Positions 44,887 to 52,514 of a DNA stretch of 64,000 nucleotides are shown here, one piece after another. The DNA is from Pseudomonas neuropathica. GTDB taxonomy: Bacteria > Pseudomonadota > Gammaproteobacteria > Pseudomonadales > Pseudomonadaceae. The notes under the pieces are model-generated. The model saw nothing but the letters and a program-made list of their open reading frames with translations, was not told where the DNA came from and ran no database searches. A program made the position numbers and the translations under genes. Location of the stretch: positions 1 to 64,000 of the forward strand of contig NZ_JACOPX010000003.1 in assembly GCF_015461835.1 (NCBI RefSeq). The letters run 5' to 3'. Positions within the stretch are counted from its first letter, which is position 1, and the number at the start of each line of letters is the position of its first letter.

Positions 44887-47298
44887 TTATTCCGGCAGTT
44901 TGTACGCAATCACATAGTCACCCATTTTGGTGCCCAGTGAGCCGTGACCGCCGACAACCAACAGCACGTATTGCTTGCCGTCCTTGCCGGTGTAGGTCAT
45001 CGGAGTTGCCTGGCCGCCAGCCGGCAGACGCGATTTCCACAACTCTTTACCGGAGTTGACGTCGTACGCGCGCAGGTACTGGTCGAGGGTGCCGCTGAGG
45101 AAGCCGACGCCGCCAGCCGTGACCATCGAACCGCCCATGCTCGGCACACCCAGGGTGAAGCCGATCGGGATGGGCGAGCTGTCGCGGCTGGTGCCGTTTT
45201 TACGTTTCCACACGACTTTGCCGGTGGTCAGGTCGATACCGGCAACGTAGCCCCAGGCCGGGGCCTGGCACGGTACGCCGAATGGCGACATGAACGGGTG
45301 CATGATCACCGCGTACGGCGCGCCGGTGTTTGGCTGCACGCCAGCGGTCTCGCTTTCGCGTTTGCTGCCGGCGGCGACTTGCTCGCGTGGCACCATTTTC
45401 GAAACGAAAGCCATGTAGTTCGGGCTGGTGAACAGCATTTGGCGAACCGGGTCGACCGAGACGCCGCCCCAGTTGAACACACCAACGTTACCCGGGTAGA
45501 TCAGGCTGCCCTGTTCCGACGGCGGGGTGTACTGGCCTTCATAACGCAGTTCCTTGAACTGGATGCGGCACAGCATCTGGTCGAACGGGCTCGCGCCCCA
45601 CATGGCTTTTTCGGTCAGTTCCGGGGCCAGCAGGTTGAGGTCCGAACGGGCCTGGGTCGGTGCGGTGTGGTCGCCTTTCACGGCGCCTTGCGGTACCGGG
45701 ATTTCCTTGATCGGAATGATCGGCGTGCCGTCACGACGGTCGAGGACGTACAGGCTGCCCTGCTTGGTCGGGGCGATCAGCGCAGGTTTCACGCCATCGG
45801 CGGTTTTCATGTCGAGCAGGGTTGGCTGGCTGCCAACGTCCATGTCCCACAGGTCGTGGTGAGTGAACTGGTAGTTCCAGCGCACTTTACCGGTGGCCAG
45901 GTCCAGGGCTACAACGCCGGCGCTGAATTTCTCGGCGCCCGGGGTGCGGTCAGCGCCCCACTGGTCTGGGGTCTGGTTGCCCAGTGGCAGGTAAACCATG
46001 CCGAGTTTTTCGTCGACACTGGCCAGCGACCACATGTTCGCCGAGTTGCGGCTGTAGGTTTCACCCGGTGCCAAAGGCTCGGTGGCGTCTGGCTTGTCGC
46101 TGTCCCAGTTCCATACGAGGTGACCGTCGCGCACGTCGAAAGCGCGGATCACGCCCGATGGCTCGTTGGTCGATTCGTTGTCGGTCACGTGACCGCCCAT
46201 GATCACCAGATCACGAGTGATCGCGGCCGGCGAGGTGGAGTAGTAGCCGCCAGCGGTGAACGGGCCGATGCCTTGGGTCAGGTCAACCACGCCTTTGTTG
46301 CCGAAGCCTTCGCAGATTTTGCCGGTGTCGGCATTCAGTGCGATCAGGCGAGCATCAGCGGTTGGCAGGTACAGACGACGCGGGCAGGCCTGAGCAACGG
46401 CTTTGCCGGCTTCGGAAATCACCGCCGAGGCGGCGTTTTCAGACTTGGCGTAAGCGGCTTCGTCGTAGTACGACACGCCACGGCAGGTCATGTGGGCGAA
46501 GCCTTTGAAGCCGACCGGGCTCTTGATCTGCGGGTCGAAGCGCCACAGTTCTTTGCCGGTGTCCGGGTCCAGGGCCAACACTTTGCTGTGCGCGGTGCAG
46601 GCGTAGATCATGCCGTTGGCTTTCAGCGGGGTGTTTTCGTTGGTCAGCTCGACCGGGTCATCCGCGGTCGGCAGGTCGCCGGTCTGGATGCGCCAGGCTT
46701 CTTGCAGCTTGCCGACGTTGGCCGGGGTGATCTGCTTCAGCGGCGAGTAACGGTCACCGAATTCAGTGCGGCCGTAGGCCTGCCAGTCGCCATCGGGCAT
46801 GGCTGGCGCGGTGCTGGTGGTGTCCGCGGTGTCGCGGCCCAGTTCGCCGAAGGTTTCGCCCGGGTGGGTGAACAGGCTGGCCAGAGCGGTGACGCCGGCC
46901 AGCACCACAGCGACGGTCAGACCGCCAGTGCCCATTGGCGCCGGGCCGTTAAGCAGCAGTGGACGACGGAACCACGGCAGCAGCATGACGAAGCCGAGGA
47001 CGAACCACAGGGCCAGACGTGGCACCAGTTGCCACCAGTCCAGACCGACTTCCCACAGCGCCCAAACGGTGCTGGCGAACAAAACGATGGCGTACAGGCC
47101 CAGCGCCGCGCGACGGCGCATCAGCATCAGAATGCCGGACAGCGCGATGCCGATACCGGCCAGCAGGTAGTACAGCGAGCCGCCGAGCATGCTCAGCTTG
47201 ACCCCACCGGCCAACATGGCCAGGCCCATCAGTAGAAGCAGAATGCCGAGCAGGCTCGGTAGCAGACGGCCCCGACTCGAAGCACTTACGGTGCTCAT
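44887..47298 (-). CDS. gcd: Membrane-bound PQQ-dependent glucose dehydrogenase
   Basis: Oxidises glucose to gluconolactone in the periplasm, passing electrons to ubiquinone; it drives acid production and phosphate solubilisation in Pseudomonas. The protein is 803 residues: five N-terminal membrane helices (about 10-140; LLPSLLGILLLLMGLAMLAG) followed by an eight-bladed PQQ propeller with WQAYGRTEFGDRYSPL, HMTCRGVSYYD, WNYQFTHHDLWDMDVGSQP and FNWGGVSVDPVRQ. The start at 47298 has GGAGAA 9 bases before. oprB lies upstream on the same strand with 133 bases between. Confidence 0.96.
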   Translation of the reverse strand: MSTVSASSRGRLLPSLLGILLLLMGLAMLAGGVKLSMLGGSLYYLLAGIGIALSGILMLMRRRAALGLYAIVLFASTVWALWEVGLDWWQLVPRLALWFVLGFVMLLPWFRRPLLLNGPAPMGTGGLTVAVVLAGVTALASLFTHPGETFGELGRDTADTTSTAPAMPDGDWQAYGRTEFGDRYSPLKQITPANVGKLQEAWRIQTGDLPTADDPVELTNENTPLKANGMIYACTAHSKVLALDPDTGKELWRFDPQIKSPVGFKGFAHMTCRGVSYYDEAAYAKSENAASAVISEAGKAVAQACPRRLYLPTADARLIALNADTGKICEGFGNKGVVDLTQGIGPFTAGGYYSTSPAAITRDLVIMGGHVTDNESTNEPSGVIRAFDVRDGHLVWNWDSDKPDATEPLAPGETYSRNSANMWSLASVDEKLGMVYLPLGNQTPDQWGADRTPGAEKFSAGVVALDLATGKVRWNYQFTHHDLWDMDVGSQPTLLDMKTADGVKPALIAPTKQGSLYVLDRRDGTPIIPIKEIPVPQGAVKGDHTAPTQARSDLNLLAPELTEKAMWGASPFDQMLCRIQFKELRYEGQYTPPSEQGSLIYPGNVGVFNWGGVSVDPVRQMLFTSPNYMAFVSKMVPREQVAAGSKRESETAGVQPNTGAPYAVIMHPFMSPFGVPCQAPAWGYVAGIDLTTGKVVWKRKNGTSRDSSPIPIGFTLGVPSMGGSMVTAGGVGFLSGTLDQYLRAYDVNSGKELWKSRLPAGGQATPMTYTGKDGKQYVLLVVGGHGSLGTKMGDYVIAYKLPE

Positions 47299-47431
47299 AG
47301 TGTGATTCTCCGTGACGTTTATGTAGTCCCGCGCTGTAGTCACTTTAGATGACGATTTGGCACAGGCATGGTTCAGATAAAAACTTGTCTAGCTAACGAA
47401 ATTCATTTGTGTAGGGGATTTGCGGTGTTGG

Positions 47432-48793
47432 TTAGAACGACGACTGGATCTTCAGTCCCGCGATCAGGGCGTCATCAACCTTGTCCACGCCACCCGGGTG
47501 GCGGATGTATTGCAGGTTCGGGCGTACGGTCAGCCAGTTGGTCACGTGCACGCCGTAATACAGCTCGGCGCTGTATTCGGTGTCTTGCGGCGGCAGGAAC
47601 GATGGATCGTCGTAGTCGTACACGGCGTTGGCGCGGTTGCTGGCTTCGGCATTTTTGCGAAACGCCGGGTTGACGTGCACGCGGGCGAGGGCGAAGCCGA
47701 TGTCATCCTTGGCGCGCGCATCGAACGGGCCTTTGTAGGTGATGCCGGCCTGCACGTAGTTGTCGATGGCGTTGGTTTTCTTGTCGTGCATCGTGCCGTT
47801 GGCGAACACGCTCAAGCCGCGACTGTTATCGCTGGCCATGCTGGTGATCTGCTGCTGAATACCCAGCCACACGCCGTGTTTGCTCGATGCGCTGCGATAG
47901 GCTTCGCCGCTCAGGGCCGCCGGTTGGCCGTGGCTGTCTTTATAGACGTCGCTGGCGTTGGCGTTGCTGTAGTAGTAACCGGCGCGGTATTCGCCCGGCA
48001 GGCCGTTGAGTTTCGGCGTCCACACCAGTTCGATCGGCAGGATCGCGCCCTGGGTGCCGCTGCCGCTGAGTTTGAAACCGTTGCCGCGATCGAGGTTCGA
48101 CGGGTTCTGCTCGTAAGCGCCGACCTGTGCGTACAGCTCCGGGGTCAGGTGATATTTGACGCGCAGCGCCCATTGGCTGACCGGCCAGTTGTACCAGATG
48201 CCGCCGACCCAGTTGCCGACCTGCGAACCGCAGAACGCCAGGTTCTGGAAGTCGCACGGGAAGCTGTTGAAGTCTTCGCCTTCGCCGAAACGGCCGACTT
48301 TGATGTCGAGTTTTTGATCGAAGAACTTCTGCTGATACCACATCTGCGTCAGGCGCGTGGTCTGGCCACGGCCCCAGACTTCCTGGGCCGAGGTGAAGCC
48401 GCCAACGCGCGGATCGTTGATGCGGTCGTTGCTGATGTTGTTGCCGCTGCGCTTGGTGATGGTCAGTTGAAATTCGGCGTCGTCCCAGCCGAGGATCTTT
48501 TGCAAATCCAGGTGCGTGCCCAGGCCGAACTGATCGCTATAGCGCGCAGTGCGGTCGTGGTCGTAGCCACCGTGCAGATTGCTGCCCATTTCGCCGGTGT
48601 AATCGAGCTTGAAGTCGTAGCCTTTTTCCGAGAGTTCGGTGCGCGTGCCGTTCCAGTCACCGAGCATGTACGGTGATTCACTGTCGAACGCGGGCGCCGC
48701 TTGAACGCAAGTGGCGAGGCCGAGGGCGGTCAAGCCGCCAAGGTTGCGCAAGGTTGAGATAGCGCTGTCTCGGGAGAAGGAAAAATCGGGCAT
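47432..48793 (-). CDS. oprB: Carbohydrate-selective porin OprB
   Basis: A 453-residue outer-membrane porin of the OprB family, admitting glucose and other sugars. Signal peptide ending near CVQAAPAFDSE. OprB features are YMLGDWNGTRTELSEKGYDF, TQMWYQQKFFDQKLDIKVGR and the C-terminal strand DKVDDALIAGLKIQSSF with terminal Phe for barrel assembly. It lies directly upstream of gcd, which suits delivery of glucose to the dehydrogenase. The 300-bp region upstream (48794-49093) holds the promoters of this gene and of the divergent gene at 49094; an AAAGGCCTTT palindrome near 48908 is the only other signal there. Confidence 0.94.
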   Translation of the reverse strand: MPDFSFSRDSAISTLRNLGGLTALGLATCVQAAPAFDSESPYMLGDWNGTRTELSEKGYDFKLDYTGEMGSNLHGGYDHDRTARYSDQFGLGTHLDLQKILGWDDAEFQLTITKRSGNNISNDRINDPRVGGFTSAQEVWGRGQTTRLTQMWYQQKFFDQKLDIKVGRFGEGEDFNSFPCDFQNLAFCGSQVGNWVGGIWYNWPVSQWALRVKYHLTPELYAQVGAYEQNPSNLDRGNGFKLSGSGTQGAILPIELVWTPKLNGLPGEYRAGYYYSNANASDVYKDSHGQPAALSGEAYRSASSKHGVWLGIQQQITSMASDNSRGLSVFANGTMHDKKTNAIDNYVQAGITYKGPFDARAKDDIGFALARVHVNPAFRKNAEASNRANAVYDYDDPSFLPPQDTEYSAELYYGVHVTNWLTVRPNLQYIRHPGGVDKVDDALIAGLKIQSSF

Positions 48794-49093
48794 GGCTCAG
48801 TCTTTTTTTGGTGTTTTCGGGGTGCAATTCGAGCGCTTCAATATGTCGCAGGCAGTGAAGCGATTCAGCGGAAGGGCGGCAGGATAAAGATCTGTTACAA
48901 AAAGACAAAGGCCTTTTGTGAACATGCAGCGTTTCGGATTCGGTAACAGTGCGGCAAACGGGCGCATTGTGGGCCGGGTCGTGGCCTGCGATCTTTCCAG
49001 GTTGGCCTACATTTGAAGTCAGGCCTTCCACCCGGTCAGCCCCTCGGCTAAGGTGCGCGGCTTCCGCATTTTCACTTCGCCCAAAGGCCTGGC

Positions 49094-49324
49094 ATGAACG
49101 AACAAACTCCCGATCCGCTGCACGGCGTCACCCTTGAACAGATCCTCAATGCACTGGTGAGCCATTACGAATGGTCGGGACTGGCCGAGCGCATCGATAT
49201 TCGCTGCTTCAAGAGTGATCCGAGCATCAAGTCGAGCCTGACGTTCCTGCGTAAAACGCCATGGGCGCGCGAGAAGGTCGAGCGTCTGTACGTGAAATTG
49301 ATGCGCACCAAGCGACCGCTCTGA
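49094..49324 (+). CDS. VF530-family DNA-binding protein (DUF2132)
   Basis: A 76-residue helical protein of the VF530/DUF2132 family: [40 protein letters not shown] and [15 protein letters not shown]. The family has a DNA-binding-like fold reported from Vibrio; the cellular role is not established. It is followed after one base by a membrane protein gene. Confidence 0.9.
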   Translation: MNEQTPDPLHGVTLEQILNALVSHYEWSGLAERIDIRCFKSDPSIKSSLTFLRKTPWAREKVERLYVKLMRTKRPL

Positions 49325-49325
49325 A

Positions 49326-49958
49326 ATGCATGCCGGTTGTTGGCGCCGCCGCCTGATCACCTGCGCAGCCATATTGGGCTGGGCGGGGTTGGGCATTCAG
49401 CTTTATCTGATTTTCTTCGCACGTTTAAGCGTCGGCGCCAGCCTGTTGGGCGGGCTGGTGAGCTTTTTCAGCTACTTCACGATTCTGACCAACACGCTGG
49501 TGGCGACGGTGCTGACCTGCGCCGTGACCGCGCGTGAATCCGCCGCGCGCCGCTGGTTTTTGCTGCCGTGGGTGAGTAGCGGGATTACCGTGAGCATTGC
49601 TGTGGTCGGGCTTGCCTATAGCCTTTTGCTGCGGCATTTGTGGCACCCGCAAGGCTGGCAGTTTATTGCTGACGAGTTGCTGCACGACGTGATGCCGCTG
49701 CTGTTTCTTGCTTATTGGTGGCTCTGCGTACCGAAAGGCACGCTGCGGTTGTGGCATCTGCCGGTGTGGCTGATCTATCCGCTGGTGTATTTCATCTACG
49801 CCTTGCTGCGCGGGCATTTACTCGGCGCCTATGCGTATCCGTTCATTGACGTGGCGGTGTTGGGTTATCCACAGGTGCTGCTCAATGCCGGGGGGATTTT
49901 GGTGGGATTTGTGCTGATTGGGTTGTTGGTCATTGGCTTGGACCGATTACGGCGATGA
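49326..49958 (+). CDS. Pr6Pr family membrane protein
   Basis: A 210-residue inner-membrane protein with six predicted helices, of the Pr6Pr (FAR-17a/AIG1-like) family. Family features include FFSYFTILTNTLVATVLT and DELLHDVMPLLFLAYWWL, with VWLIYPLVYFIYALLRG further on. Function unknown. Closely spaced after the VF530 gene and probably in one transcript. It ends 3 bases before a REP-type repeat that can act as a transcription stop. Confidence 0.88.
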   Translation: MHAGCWRRRLITCAAILGWAGLGIQLYLIFFARLSVGASLLGGLVSFFSYFTILTNTLVATVLTCAVTARESAARRWFLLPWVSSGITVSIAVVGLAYSLLLRHLWHPQGWQFIADELLHDVMPLLFLAYWWLCVPKGTLRLWHLPVWLIYPLVYFIYALLRGHLLGAYAYPFIDVAVLGYPQVLLNAGGILVGFVLIGLLVIGLDRLRR

Positions 49959-49960
49959 AA

Positions 49961-50044
49961 ATCAAAAGATCGCAGCCTTCGGCAGCTCCTACAGGTGTAC
50001 GCATTCCAATGTAGGAGCTGCCGAAGGCTGCGATCTTTTGATCT
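49961..50044. repeat. Complete paired repeat, GATCGCAGCCTTCGGCAGCT type
   Basis: Arms GATCGCAGCCTTCGGCAGCT and AGCTGCCGAAGGCTGCGATC form a near-perfect dyad around a TGTACGCATTCC centre. It separates two convergent genes. The half element at 119-181 is a truncated copy. Confidence 0.92.
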
Positions 50045-50050
50045 GGGGAT

Positions 50051-50839
50051 TTACTCCTCTTCGGAGGTGCCTTCGGCGCGCCAGTAGCCGACCGCTTTGA
50101 TCAGTTGCTCATCGAACCCGTGCTCATCAATCAGCACCCGGCGGATCTGCCGTGAAACTTTCGTTTCGGTCGCGACCCAGGCATACAGATTGCCCGTGGG
50201 CACCTGCAATTGCTTGACCGTCGCCAGCAGGTTGTCCTTGCCACCTTCACGCAGCACCCAGATCACATTGACCTGCGCTGCACTCTCCAGCACTTGCTGT
50301 TCGGCGCCGTTTTCCACTTCGATCACCACCAAGGCCTTGCGGTTGGCCGCCAGGCCTTCGAGGCGGCGAGCGATGGCGGGCAGGGCGGTTTCATCACCGA
50401 TCAGCAAGTAGCTGTCGAAAATATCCGGGACGATCATCGAGCCGCGTGGGCCGCCGATGTGCAGGAATTGTCCTGGCTTGGCTTGCTCGGCCCAGGTCGA
50501 AGCAGGGCCGTCACCGTGCAGAACAAAATCGATGTCCAGTTCCAGCGCATCGAGGTCGTAGCGACGCGGCGTGTAATCACGCATTTCCGGTTTTGGTCCA
50601 TCGTCCTTGCCGGCGCCGAGCACCATGGTCTCCAGCGCGGCGGCTTGTTCGGCATTCTGCGGGAACAGCAGTTTGACGTGATCGTCCGTGCCGAGGCTGA
50701 TAAACCCGGCCAGCTCCGGCCCGCCGAGGGTAATGCGGCGCATGCGCGGCGTCAGATCGACCACACGCAACACCTCAAGCTTGCGGCGTTTGATTTCGTG
50801 CATCACGCGGTGAATGGTTTGGGTATCGACTGCAGTCAT
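50051..50839 (-). CDS. Siderophore-interacting protein, YqjH-like ferric reductase
   Basis: A 262-residue cytoplasmic flavoprotein of the SIP family that reduces ferric siderophores. FAD motif MRDYTPRRYDLDALELDIDF, NAD(P)H domain with DSYLLIGDETALPAIARRLE and C-terminal KAVGYWRAEGTSEEE. It overlaps the upstream PadR gene by 4 bases, so both are made from one message under the palindromic operator at 51444. The arrangement resembles E. coli yqjI-yqjH (nickel/iron homeostasis). Confidence 0.92.
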   Translation of the reverse strand: MTAVDTQTIHRVMHEIKRRKLEVLRVVDLTPRMRRITLGGPELAGFISLGTDDHVKLLFPQNAEQAAALETMVLGAGKDDGPKPEMRDYTPRRYDLDALELDIDFVLHGDGPASTWAEQAKPGQFLHIGGPRGSMIVPDIFDSYLLIGDETALPAIARRLEGLAANRKALVVIEVENGAEQQVLESAAQVNVIWVLREGGKDNLLATVKQLQVPTGNLYAWVATETKVSRQIRRVLIDEHGFDEQLIKAVGYWRAEGTSEEE

Positions 50840-51411
50840 TCGGCTTTCTCCGGGGCAGGTTGAACGGCAGGGCCGTCGACGATGGCTTTGGCGGTGTCGT
50901 TGAGCAGGTCACGCACGCGCAGGATTTCTGCGGCGCTCCAGCGGCCGTGGTGCATTTGCAGGGCATGGCGCAGGTTGTGTACGGCTTCGTGGATTTCCGG
51001 CGGCCGGTCATGGCCGCGCAACGAGCGTTTGCTGACGTCGATGCGCATACGCACACCGTCCAGCGCGACCGCTTGTTCGCTAAGTGATAAACGACCGGCC
51101 TCGGTGACGCTGTAACGTTTTTTGCCGCCCTCGGCGTCGCCGGTGATCAGTTCGCTCTCTTCGAGAAAGGTCAGGGTCGGGTAGATCACCCCGGGGCTCG
51201 GGCTGTACGCACCGTCGAACATGCCTTCGATCTGGCGGATCAGGTCGTAGCCGTGGCACGGCTGTTCGGCGACCAGCGCCAGCAACAGCAGTTTCAGATC
51301 ACCGGGGGCGAACACCCGGGGGCCACGGCCGCCGCGCTCACGTCCGGGGCGCTTCTCGAAGCCGTCACGGCCGTCGCCGTGTTCGCGGTGGGGGGAATGA
51401 TGGTCTCTCAT
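50836..51411 (-). CDS. PadR-family regulator, YqjI-like, with His-rich N-terminus
   Basis: A 191-residue PadR regulator. The N-terminal 30 residues are charged and His-rich (MRDHHSPHREHGDGRDG), like the metal-binding extension of nickel-responsive YqjI. The winged helix includes LLLLALVAEQPCHGYDLIRQ and YSPSPGVIYPTLTFLEESEL. The C-terminal helix mediates dimerisation. It is probably autoregulatory through the palindrome 33 bases upstream, and represses the co-transcribed ferric reductase. Confidence 0.9.
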   Translation of the reverse strand: MRDHHSPHREHGDGRDGFEKRPGRERGGRGPRVFAPGDLKLLLLALVAEQPCHGYDLIRQIEGMFDGAYSPSPGVIYPTLTFLEESELITGDAEGGKKRYSVTEAGRLSLSEQAVALDGVRMRIDVSKRSLRGHDRPPEIHEAVHNLRHALQMHHGRWSAAEILRVRDLLNDTAKAIVDGPAVQPAPEKAE

Positions 51412-51443
51412 TTCAGTCTTCTCTCGTCGTGTTTAGATACAAC

Positions 51444-51459
51444 TTAAGATATATCTTAA
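51444..51459. promoter_or_regulatory. PadR/YqjI-type operator
   Basis: TTAAGATATATCTTAA is a perfect 16-bp palindrome located 33 bases before the PadR start codon, in a position to overlap its promoter. Confidence 0.75.
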
Positions 51460-51669
51460 TCTCTGCGCAAGACGTTTTTCCCCGCGCCGCGACCTCGGCT
51501 GACGAGCGGCAGCCGACCCGCCAATGCAAGCGCTGATTTTTCAGCAGGATGTAAGTCGGCGATAACTTGAAAGTTAAAGTCATCACTCTATTGATGTAGA
51601 GTATATGTTCTAAATGGCGCTAAGTTGCCGTACTGTCGGGGCGAAGTTGCTGTATGGTTTTTTAATTTA

Positions 51670-51697
51670 AACTGTCTGTAGGGGATAACTTACAGTT
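51670..51697. promoter_or_regulatory. Inverted repeat in the AT-rich region upstream of the fimbrial operon
   Basis: AACTGT (51670-51675) and ACAGTT (51692-51697) with 16 bases between, inside an AT-rich stretch. The gap 51412-51909 holds this, the PadR operator and a long leader for the pilin gene; no ORF in it looks real. A definite -35/-10 pair for the fimbrial operon could not be assigned. Confidence 0.35.
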
Positions 51698-51909
51698 ACT
51701 GTTTGGAATATCGTTATTTTGTTCTTTTTTCTGGCGGGTCATGGGGCTGTTTAACTACGAGGTTATCGGAAGTTGCTTGCTTACTTTCCGGAGGCAACAG
51801 TCGATGATGCCTAGGCGTTGAACGTTCAAGTTGATCTGGCTCAACTCGAGCAATGATTTACCTGAACTTTCAATGTTCATCCCCCTATCAAGAAAACAGG
51901 TACATAACG

Positions 51910-52401
51910 ATGTTCAAGAAACTCGCAATCGCCGCTCCACTGGCTCTTCTGGCTCTGGGTTCCACTGGCGCATTCGCCGCTGGTGAAGCGTCGCACTCGA
52001 TCAGCCTTGTCGCGCATGTGCCGACCAACGGTTTCTATGTGGTGCCGACCGATCCGGATCTGGTCAACAAGGACCAGGACATGAGCTATCAGCCGACCAC
52101 CGGCAAGATGCGCGACGTCAATGGTTTCTTCGATGTGCGTAACAACAACGGTTCGGTACACGCCAGCCTGGAAAGCCAGCCGAAACTGATCGCCGGTAAC
52201 ACTTCGATCGACCTGCAAGTCATGCTTAACAACAAGGAACTGACTCTGACTCCGCAAATGGTTGTGGGTGAGTCGGAGTCCGACGTCAACTACCGCGCAC
52301 CGCTGAAAATCACCGCCCGTGGCAGCAACTTCCAGCCGGGTGATTACACCGGTTCCGTGGCGATGATCTTTGATGCCGTGCCACCGGTTGGTGGTAACTG
52401 A
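51910..52401 (+). CDS. CS1-type (class 5) fimbrial major subunit
   Basis: A 163-residue pilin with a signal peptide (MFKKLAIAAPLALLALG, cleavage near FAAGEASH). The mature protein has the CS1/CblA-type pattern: HSISLVAHVPTNGFYVVP at the N-terminus, which would be the donor strand, and FQPGDYTGSVAMIFDAVP at the end. No cysteines, as usual for the class. It is the first gene of the fimbrial operon; a hairpin follows, probably leaving more pilin than usher message. Confidence 0.9.
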   Translation: MFKKLAIAAPLALLALGSTGAFAAGEASHSISLVAHVPTNGFYVVPTDPDLVNKDQDMSYQPTTGKMRDVNGFFDVRNNNGSVHASLESQPKLIAGNTSIDLQVMLNNKELTLTPQMVVGESESDVNYRAPLKITARGSNFQPGDYTGSVAMIFDAVPPVGGN

Positions 52402-52420
52402 TCGCATTGATCGGGCACTA

Positions 52421-52445
52421 AGCGTGCACTTATACAAGTGACGCT
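52421..52445 (+). other. Hairpin between the major pilin and usher genes
   Basis: AGCGTGCACTT (52421-52431) pairs with AAGTGACGCT (52436-52445) with one bulged base. No T-run follows, which suggests a stabilising or partial stop structure that favours pilin over usher expression. Confidence 0.55.
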
Positions 52446-52514
52446 CACCGACGGGGCAGGCCGTAGTGTTTGCCCCGGCGGACTTTCCTTGTTTGTAAAT
52501 CAGAGTACGAGTTC

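Noticed and set aside
44944..47235. 763-codon plus-strand ORF opposite gcd
   Set aside because: Shadow of gcd in high-GC DNA.
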